The position numbers were made by a program, and so were the translations under genes. A stretch of DNA of 5,743 nucleotides from Bog-159 sp049514955 (GTDB taxonomy: Bacteria; Acidobacteriota; Terriglobia; Bryobacterales; Bryobacteraceae), in NCBI GenBank assembly GCA_049514955.1, contig JBEKUO010000505.1:1-5743 (forward strand), written 5' to 3'. Each line of letters begins with the position of its first letter. The first letter of the stretch is position 1. Positions 1 through 5,743 of the stretch are shown here, one piece after another. The notes beneath the pieces are model-generated. The model was not told the DNA's origin and made no database searches. It worked only from the letters and a program-made list of their open reading frames with translations.

Positions 1-2
1 TC

Positions 3-2207
3 GGGACGACCTTGTATATGCCGCCGGAGCAGGCGCGCGGGATGCCTGCGGACTCACGAGCCGACCTGTACTCCTTCGGGCTGGTGCTCTACGAGATGGC
101 CACCGGCACGCCTCCTTCGGCAGGGATGCGGCTCAGTAACTTGCCGCCAAAGCTGGAGCGCATCGTATCCAACTGCCTGGAACACGACCGCGACCTACGC
201 TACCAGCGCGCTGCAGACATTTGCGCCGGTCTCCAGGGCCTGAAGCCAGCCGCAAATTCCAGGACGCACATTGCAAAACATTGGAAAGCCGGCGCCCTGG
301 TTGCGGCGGCTGTGCTGGCGACTTTCGCCGCGGCTTATTTCTATCTCCACGGCGCGCCAAGACTCACGGACAAGGACACCATTATCCTCGCCGAGTTCAA
401 GAACAAGACCGGCGACCCCGTCTTTGACGAGACGCTCCGCCAAGGATTGGCCGTACAACTCGATCAGTCTCCCTTCCTCAGCCTCATTTCCGAGCAACGC
501 ATTCAGCAGGCGCTCCGGCTCATGGGCCAGCCGGCGGATGCGCAGCTTACTCCGGAGGTCGCCCGAGAGATCTGCGAGCGCACCGGAAGCACAGCCGTCC
601 TGGAAGGTTCCATTGCGAGCCTCGGGAGCCAATACGTACTGGGGCTGCGCGCAAAGAACTGCCGCACCGGAGATCTGCTCGACAGCGAACAGGTACAGGC
701 AGCACGCAAAGAAGACGTCTTGAACGCCCTCAATCGAATCGCCAGTAGATTCAGAACCAGGGCCGGCGAATCGCGCAGCACGATCGCAAGGCACGATACT
801 CCGCTGGCCGAGGCTACGACGCCATCGCTGGAAGCGCTGAGAGCATATAGTGCGGCCTTGAAGGCGCACTCTTCAAGCGGCGCCATGACTGCTTTGCCGC
901 TTTTCCGGCGCGCTGCGGAGATCGACCCCAACTTCGCCATGGCGCATGCGTATCTGGGACGAGCATATGCCGATCTCGATGAGTCCGATCTCGCGGCGGA
1001 AAGCACCGGGAGAGCATGGCAGTTGCGTGATCGCGCGAGTGATCGGGAGAAGTTCTTTATCGCTGCCGGCTACGAGACGCTCGTAACAGGAAACCTGGAA
1101 CGGGCGCGACAGACCTGCGAAGCGTGGGCGCAAACCTATCCTCGGGATGCAACTCCCCACGCTCTCTTGTCAGGGTATGGGAACAAGGTCACGGGTCAAT
1201 TCGAAAAAGCGGCCGCCGAGGCCCGCAGGGCGATTGAGCTCGACCCGGATTTTGCCATGGAGTACTACAATCTTGCTGTCAACCATGTTTACCTCAACCG
1301 CCTGGCGGAAGCCGAGGACATACTCCGGAGCGCGGCCCGACGTGGGCTGAACAACGATGAGCTGGTCATGCTGGCGTACGACATCGCCTTCCTCAGAAAT
1401 GACCGCACGGGAATGGAACGTGAAGCCGCGCGGGGCCGTGGCAGATCCGGCGCGGAAAACTGGATCTCCAGCAGAGAGGCGTTTGCCCTGGCGTACTCCG
1501 GTCACTTGCAACAGGCCAGAAGCGTGTCACGCCGCGCTGTGCAGCAGGCGCAGCAAGCGGCGCAGCGAGAGAGGGCCGGCCTTTGGGAAGCCGGAGCCGC
1601 AGTGCGCGAGGCGTTTTTCGGCAATGTCGTTGAAGCCAGAAAGAGGGCGACCGCCGCACTCGAGCTTTCTAAAGATCGCGAGGTGGAGTATGGCGTTGCC
1701 TTTGCAAGGGCCGTTTCCGGGGATTCCTCCCAGGCTCAAGTTCTCGCCGACGACCTGGAGAGGCGTTTCCCTGAGGACACCTCCATCCGCTTCAGCTACC
1801 TGCCGGCGAGTTGCGCGCGCCTCGCACTGAATCATGGCGACGCGGCGAGGGCTCTCGAAGTGCTAGAAGCCGCCGTTCCCTATGAATTAGGCGCGATGCG
1901 CAGTAGTATACACGGACTCTTCGGGGCCCTCTATCCGGTCTATGTGCGCGGCGAGGCCTATCTCGCCTTACGCCAAGGCGCCCGAGCCGCCGCGGAATTC
2001 CAGAAAATTCTCGATCACCGCGGGATCGTGGTCAGCGATCCCATCGGTGCGCTGGCGCACTTGCAGTTGGGCAGAGCCTTCGCTTTGTCCGGAGATAAGG
2101 ACAAGGCAAAGGCTGCCTACCAGGATTTCCTCACGCTCTGGAAAGACGCCGACCCAGACATCCCAATCTTCAAGCAGGCCAAGGCGGAATACGCCAAGCT
2201 GCAGTGA
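3..2207 (+). CDS. Ser/Thr protein kinase with TPR tail, 5' partial
   Basis: This is the C-terminal 734 residues of a membrane-anchored Hanks-type kinase, counting from the first full codon at 3. Residues 1-10 read GTTLYMPPEQ, the end of the activation segment (kinase subdomain VIII). D21-LYSFG is subdomain IX, and the arginine of the CLEHDRDLRYQ stretch (about 58-68) is subdomain XI. A single hydrophobic segment at about 96-115 should cross the membrane. Residues about 124-250 (DTIILAEFKNKTGD onward) resemble the TolB/FlgO-like domain that often follows the membrane segment in acidobacterial kinases. The rest, to 734, is helical repeats with clear TPR signatures such as FRRAAEIDPNFAMAHAYLGRAY and RRAIELDPDFAMEYYNLA. 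The kinase domain should be cytoplasmic and the TPR part outside, sensing or scaffolding. The ATP-binding loop and HRD motif lie upstream of the window, so activity cannot be judged. The C-lobe is unusually short between subdomains IX and XI. TGA stop at 2205-2207. Confidence 0.93.
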   Translation, partial: GTTLYMPPEQARGMPADSRADLYSFGLVLYEMATGTPPSAGMRLSNLPPKLERIVSNCLEHDRDLRYQRAADICAGLQGLKPAANSRTHIAKHWKAGALVAAAVLATFAAAYFYLHGAPRLTDKDTIILAEFKNKTGDPVFDETLRQGLAVQLDQSPFLSLISEQRIQQALRLMGQPADAQLTPEVAREICERTGSTAVLEGSIASLGSQYVLGLRAKNCRTGDLLDSEQVQAARKEDVLNALNRIASRFRTRAGESRSTIARHDTPLAEATTPSLEALRAYSAALKAHSSSGAMTALPLFRRAAEIDPNFAMAHAYLGRAYADLDESDLAAESTGRAWQLRDRASDREKFFIAAGYETLVTGNLERARQTCEAWAQTYPRDATPHALLSGYGNKVTGQFEKAAAEARRAIELDPDFAMEYYNLAVNHVYLNRLAEAEDILRSAARRGLNNDELVMLAYDIAFLRNDRTGMEREAARGRGRSGAENWISSREAFALAYSGHLQQARSVSRRAVQQAQQAAQRERAGLWEAGAAVREAFFGNVVEARKRATAALELSKDREVEYGVAFARAVSGDSSQAQVLADDLERRFPEDTSIRFSYLPASCARLALNHGDAARALEVLEAAVPYELGAMRSSIHGLFGALYPVYVRGEAYLALRQGARAAAEFQKILDHRGIVVSDPIGALAHLQLGRAFALSGDKDKAKAAYQDFLTLWKDADPDIPIFKQAKAEYAKLQ

Positions 2208-2218
2208 TCTTCAAGATC
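2206..2218. repeat. Short palindrome after the kinase stop codon
   Basis: GATCTT-C-AAGATC is a perfect 6+6 inverted repeat around one base, overlapping the kinase stop codon. Folded as RNA it would give only a four-pair GATC stem with a five-base loop, followed by TTCCGC and not a run of T. It is therefore a poor intrinsic terminator and could equally be chance. It is recorded because it is one of only two inverted repeats seen in the gap between the kinase gene and the next transcription unit. Confidence 0.25.
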
Positions 2219-2255
2219 TTCCGCACAAATTTTCATCAATTCTGCGACCCTACAC

Positions 2256-2265
2256 TTTCCGGAAA
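2256..2265. promoter_or_regulatory. Possible operator palindrome TTTCCGGAAA
   Basis: This is a perfect 10-bp palindrome in the 81-base gap upstream of the VOC gene. Its left half covers the place where a -35 hexamer would sit for the extended -10 box at 2277-2282, and no good TTGACA-like hexamer is present there. A dimeric regulator binding here would overlap RNA polymerase. The position is suggestive, but ten-base palindromes also occur by chance and no regulator gene is visible nearby. Confidence 0.25.
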
Positions 2266-2273
2266 TCCAATCC

Positions 2274-2288
2274 TGCTACAATCGCCGT
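2274..2288 (+). promoter_or_regulatory. Extended -10 promoter, probably leaderless
   Basis: TGCTACAAT at 2274-2282 matches the extended -10 consensus TGnTATAAT except for C in the third hexamer position. Six bases (CGCCGT) separate it from the ATG at 2289, so transcription starting about 7 bases past the hexamer would begin at or next to the A of the start codon. No Shine-Dalgarno sequence lies just upstream of that ATG, which fits a leaderless message. The -35 region is weak, as is common for extended -10 promoters. It is the only promoter-like site in the gap and would serve the VOC gene and the tightly packed genes behind it. Reading the site as a promoter is inference from motif and position. 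Confidence 0.6.
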
Positions 2289-2663
2289 ATGTTCAGAGGA
2301 TTGGAGCACACCGCCATTGCCTCGCCTGATCCGCCGAAGCTCGCGCAGTGGTACGTCGATCATCTCGATTTCGCCATCAACTACGAGTACGCTGGCAATT
2401 ATTTCGTCAAAGCGGCGAATGGCACCATGCTGGAAATCATCCCCGGCAAAGGCGTGCTCGCGCCTCCGCAGTTCGACGATCCCGGCATCCGGCACCTGGC
2501 CATCCAGGTAGACGATTTCGACGCGGCGCACCAGCGTCTACAGGCGGCCGGTGTGCGTTTCCTCAGCGAGCCCATGAACAAACAAGGAAACCGGCTTCTG
2601 TTCTTTGCGGATCGGGATGGCAACATCCTGCATCTGATCCAGAGGGAAAAGCCGCTCCCCTAA
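2289..2663 (+). CDS. VOC family (glyoxalase/bleomycin-resistance fold) protein
   Basis: This 124-residue protein is the usual length for a single VOC domain made of two beta-alpha-beta-beta-beta modules. The first module opens with LEHTAIASPDP (H7) and closes with GTMLEIIPG (E49). The second opens with GIRHLAIQVDD (H69) and closes with FFADRDGNILHLIQR. H7, E49 and H69 sit at three of the four usual metal positions. The fourth, normally Glu in a DGNxxEL motif, is His (H115). The fold covers glyoxalases, dioxygenases, epimerases and drug-binding proteins, and the sequence does not tell which applies here. It has no signal peptide and is probably cytoplasmic. The ATG at 2289 fits the start of the first strand and the -10 box six bases upstream, with no ribosome-binding site. 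It is likely the first gene of an operon, since the exporter gene starts 4 nt after its TAA. Confidence 0.9.
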   Translation: MFRGLEHTAIASPDPPKLAQWYVDHLDFAINYEYAGNYFVKAANGTMLEIIPGKGVLAPPQFDDPGIRHLAIQVDDFDAAHQRLQAAGVRFLSEPMNKQGNRLLFFADRDGNILHLIQREKPLP

Positions 2664-2667
2664 ACCA

Positions 2668-3873
2668 GTGCTGCGCCGGACCTTCAAGGCCTTCCATTAC
2701 CGCCAGTTTCGCCTGCTCTGGTTCGGAGCTTGCACTTCTTCGATCGGCACCTGGATGCAGATCGTGGCGCAGAGCTGGCTGGTGTTGTCGATCTCCGGGT
2801 CGGCGTTCCTGCTGGGTCTCGACGGCTTCCTGGGTCAAATCCCCATCCTCCTGTTTTCGCTGATCGGCGGCGTGATCGCCGACCGCATCGACCGCCGCCG
2901 CGTGCTGCTGGGATCGCAATACGTTCAGATGACCTGCGCCTTCGTGCTGACGCTGCTTATCGCCCTGAAATTCGTGCGGGTCTGGCACATCCTGAGCCTT
3001 TCCTTCATCGTGGGGTGCGCGCAGGCTTTTGGCGGTCCCGCCTACCAGGCGTTGGTGCCGATGCTGGTCGAAAAAGAAGACCTGCCGAATGCCATCGCGC
3101 TCAATTCCATCCAGTTCAACCTGGCGCGCGTGATCGGACCCATGCTCGGTGGCTTGGCGCTGACCGGACTGGGCGCAGCCTGGTGCTTCGCGCTCAACGG
3201 CGTCTCGTTCATCGCGGTGATTATTTCCCTTCTCTTGCTGTCCATCAAGTTCGTGCCGCAGAAGACCGGCGAATCCATCCTCACCGGCGTGAAGCAGGGT
3301 ATCGGGTTCGTTCGCAATCAGGGTGCCATGGTCGGGCTGATCGCTCTGGCGTTTTGCATGACGGCGTTGGCCATCCCCATGATCACCTTCCTTCCGGTGT
3401 TCGCCAAAGACGTATTTCACCGGGGGCCGGCCACCTTCACCATCCTGCTCTCGTGTTCGGGGGCGGGCTCGGTGACGGGCGCGCTCATTGTGGCGGCTAT
3501 GGGCAATATTCAAAACAAAGGCCGCGTGGCGCTGCTGATGTTGCTGCTGCTGGGAGGCGGCATGGCCGGGTTCGCGCTCTCCAAATCGGTGGCCGGGAGC
3601 TGCGTGCTGCTGTTCGTGGCGGGCGCCGCGCTGATGGGCGTGTTCTCGATGATCAGTTCCCTGGTACAGCTCATTACCGCCAACGAAATGCGCGGGCGCG
3701 TGATGAGCGTCTACAACGTGGCCTTCCGCGGAGGCATGCCGCTGGGCAGCCTGGCTACTGGATGGCTGGTGCCGATCTTTTCCGCGCCCCATGTGCTGGC
3801 CGCCAATGGACTCTTATTGGTAGTACTCGGCCTCTACTTCCTCCTGGTGCAACGGCGCGTGGCTGCGCTGTAA
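2668..3873 (+). CDS. MFS transporter, MFS_3-type exporter
   Basis: This is a 401-residue integral membrane protein with about 12 hydrophobic segments, the normal size for a major facilitator. MFS motif A is GGVIADRIDRRR (67-78), in the loop after the second helix. FGGPAYQALVPMLV with DLPNAIALNS and ARVIGPMLGG (121-162) is characteristic of the MFS_3 group that includes EntS-like and macrolide-efflux-like exporters. The C-half repeats the pattern with NEMRGRVMSVYN (339-350) and GMPLGSLATGWL (356-367). It is probably a proton-driven exporter of a small molecule in the inner membrane; the substrate is unknown. The GTG at 2668 is chosen because an in-frame TGA lies at 2635-2637 and the next ATG (2755) would remove the first helix. 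It begins 4 nt after the VOC stop. The nearest purine-rich site (AGAGGG, 2641-2646) is too far upstream, so translation probably depends on coupling. It ends in tandem stops, TAA then TAG. Confidence 0.93.
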   Translation: MLRRTFKAFHYRQFRLLWFGACTSSIGTWMQIVAQSWLVLSISGSAFLLGLDGFLGQIPILLFSLIGGVIADRIDRRRVLLGSQYVQMTCAFVLTLLIALKFVRVWHILSLSFIVGCAQAFGGPAYQALVPMLVEKEDLPNAIALNSIQFNLARVIGPMLGGLALTGLGAAWCFALNGVSFIAVIISLLLLSIKFVPQKTGESILTGVKQGIGFVRNQGAMVGLIALAFCMTALAIPMITFLPVFAKDVFHRGPATFTILLSCSGAGSVTGALIVAAMGNIQNKGRVALLMLLLLGGGMAGFALSKSVAGSCVLLFVAGAALMGVFSMISSLVQLITANEMRGRVMSVYNVAFRGGMPLGSLATGWLVPIFSAPHVLAANGLLLVVLGLYFLLVQRRVAAL

Positions 3874-3874
3874 T

Positions 3875-3880
3875 AGAGGG
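3875..3880 (+). promoter_or_regulatory. Shine-Dalgarno-like AGAGGG abutting the ATG
   Basis: AGAGGG lies directly against the ATG at 3881 with no spacer, whereas working sites normally stand 5-9 bases away. It overlaps the second of two tandem in-frame stops (TAA 3871-3873, TAG 3874-3876) of the exporter gene. Upstream in this frame an in-frame TAG lies at 3821-3823 and no ATG, GTG or TTG follows before 3881. The next start-like codon downstream is TTG at 3908. Reinitiation by ribosomes ending the exporter gene is the most likely way the TPR gene is translated. Confidence 0.3.
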
Positions 3881-4555
3881 ATGCCTTCCTTTCTAGTTAT
3901 CGTAGCCTTGCTGGCAATTGCGCCCGGCGGCCTGGAGAACGCCCGCGACCGGCAGGACCGCACGGCACTCGAAAAACAGATCTCCGAGCTTTCGGCGGCG
4001 GCCCAAAAAGCTCCCCGTGACGCCGAAGCGCAATACCGTTTGGCGCTGGCATCCTCTTATCTGGCGGAAATCTCTCTGGAATTGCGGGATAAGAACCAGG
4101 CCGAGCACGCGGCGGAATCCGGCATCCAGGCGGCCGAGCGGGCCATCGCGGTCGATTCCAGCAATGCCGAATACTACAGGGTTCTGGGAACGCTTTGCGG
4201 GCAGGTGATTCCGGCGAACGTGCTGTCGGCCTTCTCATATGGCAAGCGCGCCCGGGAGGCCATCGACCAGGCGCTGAAGCGCGATCCGAAATCGTCCAGG
4301 GCCTACCTGGCGCGGGGCGTCGGCAATTACTATCTGCCCGAGGCGTTGGGCGGCGGTCCGGCGGTAGCCCTCCCGGATTTCCGCAAGGCCATCGAGATGG
4401 AGCCGGCATCCTCGGAGGCTTACCTGTGGCTGGGGCTCACCCTGCGCAAACAGCATCACAACGCCGAGGCCCGGCAAGCGTTCGCTAAATCGCTCGAGCT
4501 CGATCCCAACCGTATCTGGACCAAAGCACAGTTGGAAAAGACGCCCGCGCAATGA
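3881..4555 (+). CDS. TPR protein, probably exported or membrane-anchored
   Basis: This is a 224-residue helical-repeat protein. Residues 3-15 (FLVIVALLAIAPG) are hydrophobic and could be a signal peptide or N-terminal anchor, though the usual positive charge before it is missing. A charged helix follows (about 22-45), then TPR-like units: DAEAQYRLALASSYLAE (47-63), the pair around AAERAIAVDSSNAEYYRVLG (84-103), AIDQALKRDPKSSRAYLARG (127-146), DFRKAIEMEPASSEAYLWLG (166-185) and AFAKSLELDPN (200-210). A loop with PEALGGG (153-159) interrupts two repeats, as in TPR proteins of the TRAP-T/RMD-like kind, where a Gly-Gly loop precedes a DFRKAI-type helix. The likely role is binding a partner protein or peptide. 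The gene starts 7 nt after the exporter and its TGA overlaps the next ATG (ATGA), so it is probably made together with the polytopic protein behind it. No enzymatic motif is seen. Confidence 0.85.
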   Translation: MPSFLVIVALLAIAPGGLENARDRQDRTALEKQISELSAAAQKAPRDAEAQYRLALASSYLAEISLELRDKNQAEHAAESGIQAAERAIAVDSSNAEYYRVLGTLCGQVIPANVLSAFSYGKRAREAIDQALKRDPKSSRAYLARGVGNYYLPEALGGGPAVALPDFRKAIEMEPASSEAYLWLGLTLRKQHHNAEARQAFAKSLELDPNRIWTKAQLEKTPAQ

Positions 4556-5743
4556 AGCGCCTCGCTGTGGCGGCCGGGATACTGGTTCTCACCGCGCTCA
4601 CGTGGTTCGAGTTTCCAGGCCATACCTGGCTGCAGCAGGATACCCAGATCTACGTTCCCATCCTCGAACACCTGCGGGACCCGGCCGTGCTGCGCAACGA
4701 CATACTGGTGGAGCATCCGCACGTCTCGTTCACGCTGTATGACGAGACCGCGCGCGGACTCGCCGCCATCACCGGACTGGGTTTCCGCGAGGTACTAGAA
4801 AGCGAGCAGTTGCTCACCCGCGCGCTGGGGATCTGGGGCCTGTACCTGATGGCCTCCGCGCTGGGCCTCTCAGCGCCGGCATCATTGCTGGTGGCCGGCA
4901 TCATCTCGCTGGGCGCCACCATTGGCGGTCCGGCTGTGCTCTCCTTCGAGATCGAGCCGGACCCCCGCGGTTTCGCCGTGCCCCTGCTTTTTCTGGCGGT
5001 TGGGCTCCTGGTGCACGGCTGGGAATTCACCGCCGGGCTGGCTGGTGCGGCGGCGTTCCTGATGCACCCGCCGACGGTTTACCCGTTTGGGGGTGTATAC
5101 GTGTGTCTGGCGATGTGGCGCCGCCGTCTTACGCCGTTGGCCCCTCTAGCTGTCGCCGCTGTCATTTTGTCGATCGCCGCCCGCTTTCAGGAAGGCGCCA
5201 GCGAAGCACAAGTCTTCTTCTCCAGACTGACCCCGTTCATGGAGAACTTGCAGCGCATGCGCGCGCCCTATTCCTGGATCTCGGAATGGTGGCGCGATTG
5301 GCTGCCGCACTACCTGGTTTTGTGCGCCGCATCCGTGCTGGCCTATCTGCGGCTGCGCAAGAAAGCGCCGGTCGAATTGCGATTCTTCCTGGTGGGCTGG
5401 CCGATGGTGGGAATCCTGAGCGTGCCGGTTTCCTACCTGCTTCTGGAGAAGATGAAGTGGGCGCTGCTGCCGCAGGTGCAGCCCATGCGCGCGCTCTTAT
5501 TCCTGACCGTCACCGCGGAGTTCTCGGCGGTCGTGGCCGGCATCCTGGCCGTGCAGGCGCGGCGCTACGCGGAAGCCTTCGCGTGGTTCGCGCTGGTTTA
5601 CCTGGTTCCCGTGAACGCCAACCTCGGCTGGATGCCATCGTGGCGCGGAGCATGCGTGCTGGCGTTACTGGCCGCCGGCGCCTGCCTGGCTGCATGGGCC
5701 GAGGCCCGCGGATTCCGATGGAGCGCGCCTGCTATAGTCGGCG
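4552..5743 (+). CDS. Polytopic membrane protein, GT-C-like, 3' partial
   Basis: This frame is open for 397 codons, from the ATG at 4552 to the window edge, with no stop seen. The ATG overlaps the TPR stop as ATGA, and a weak GGAAAAG stands 11 bases upstream. The translation has one hydrophobic helix at about 4-21 and then a long polar loop (22-88). The loop contains WLQQDTQIY (D30), LRNDILVEHPH and FTLYDE, and about ten further membrane segments follow from 88 onward. FEIEPDPRGFAVPLL (132-146), FLMHPPTVYPF (169-179) and VQPMRALLFL (309-318) look like conserved functional spots. An acidic residue in the first outside loop and an E-x-x-x-x-R motif leading into a later helix recall GT-C glycosyltransferases of the PMT/ArnT kind, which use polyprenyl-phosphate sugars at the membrane surface. 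That assignment is inference. I do not recognise the exact family, and it could be a transporter or an uncharacterised membrane protein. Confidence 0.82.
   Translation, partial: MKRLAVAAGILVLTALTWFEFPGHTWLQQDTQIYVPILEHLRDPAVLRNDILVEHPHVSFTLYDETARGLAAITGLGFREVLESEQLLTRALGIWGLYLMASALGLSAPASLLVAGIISLGATIGGPAVLSFEIEPDPRGFAVPLLFLAVGLLVHGWEFTAGLAGAAAFLMHPPTVYPFGGVYVCLAMWRRRLTPLAPLAVAAVILSIAARFQEGASEAQVFFSRLTPFMENLQRMRAPYSWISEWWRDWLPHYLVLCAASVLAYLRLRKKAPVELRFFLVGWPMVGILSVPVSYLLLEKMKWALLPQVQPMRALLFLTVTAEFSAVVAGILAVQARRYAEAFAWFALVYLVPVNANLGWMPSWRGACVLALLAAGACLAAWAEARGFRWSAPAIVG
5730..5743 (+). promoter_or_regulatory. Extended -10 box at the window end
   Basis: TGCTATAGT (5730-5738) fits the extended -10 pattern TGnTATAAT with one mismatch. 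The 14 bases to the window end match the promoter at 2274-2287 at 11 of 14 positions, including the TCG that follows the box. By analogy a leaderless gene would begin with ATG at about 5745, just outside the window. The site lies inside the still-open reading frame of the polytopic protein, so either that gene ends shortly afterwards or the match is chance within coding sequence. Confidence 0.4.

Noticed and set aside
12..20. TTG at 12 or ATG at 18 as the true start of the first gene
   Set aside because: The frame is open to the window edge, and the residues before it (GTT) complete the conserved GTxxYMxPEQ kinase motif, so the gene begins upstream.
195..869. A 224-codon open frame on the - strand inside the kinase-TPR gene
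   Set aside because: It overlaps the membrane segment and the TolB-like domain of a well-supported gene and shows no family signature of its own.
2206..2220. Intrinsic terminator after the kinase gene
   Set aside because: The stem is only about four GATC pairs and no T-run follows, so I record it only as a weak palindrome.
1942..2511. A + strand open frame bridging the kinase end, the intergenic gap and the VOC gene
   Set aside because: It is Ser/Pro/Arg-rich without a recognisable domain and spans two well-supported genes in other frames. I see no sign of a frameshift joining them.
2563..3792. A 409-codon open frame on the - strand opposite the exporter gene
   Set aside because: Its translation is dominated by Gln, His, Arg and Gly with no domain pattern. 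It is a shadow of the GC-rich codon usage of the MFS gene, which has clear family motifs.
2730..3896. A 388-codon open frame on the + strand overlapping the exporter gene
   Set aside because: The Arg/Pro/His-rich, low-complexity product is typical of an out-of-frame reading. The MFS motifs are all in the other frame.
4491..4505. TCGAGCTCGA palindrome
   Set aside because: It encodes LELDP, a standard TPR signature, within a coding region. Similar codons occur in the kinase TPR part (about 1231-1245).

Overview
The window looks like ordinary chromosomal DNA from a member of the Acidobacteriota (inference). It is GC-rich and densely coded, with every gene on the + strand. It opens inside a membrane-anchored Ser/Thr kinase with a TolB/FlgO-like domain and a long TPR tail, an architecture that is very common in Acidobacteriota of the Solibacter/Koribacter type. 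No rRNA, tRNA, CRISPR array, insertion sequence or phage gene was seen, and no stretch longer than 81 bases lacks a gene.

Layout: positions 3-2207 hold the 3' part of the kinase-TPR gene, whose N-lobe and catalytic loop lie upstream of the window. The only real intergenic gap, 2208-2288, contains two short palindromes and an extended -10 box (TGCTACAAT). That box ends 6 bases before the next ATG, so the next transcript is probably leaderless. From 2289 four genes follow almost without gaps and probably form one operon: a small VOC/glyoxalase-fold protein (2289-2663), an MFS_3-type exporter starting at GTG (2668-3873), a small exported or membrane-anchored TPR protein (3881-4555), and a polytopic membrane protein with GT-C glycosyltransferase-like features (4552 to beyond the window end). 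The last gene is open to the window edge for 397 codons.

How the genes work together is not obvious from sequence. The tight spacing (4 nt, 7 nt, then a 4-nt ATGA overlap) argues for co-transcription and translational coupling. The exporter, TPR protein and GT-C-like protein all point to the cell envelope, while the VOC protein is a probable cytoplasmic metalloenzyme or binding protein. The TPR and GT-C-like pair is the most intimately linked.

The most notable observations are these: the GT-C-like gene of unknown role; the leaderless-type promoter at 2274-2288; a near copy of that promoter in the last 14 bases of the window, which predicts another gene starting about two bases beyond the edge; and a VOC protein with His where the fourth metal ligand is usually Glu. 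I did not find convincing evidence of a wholly new biological system here.
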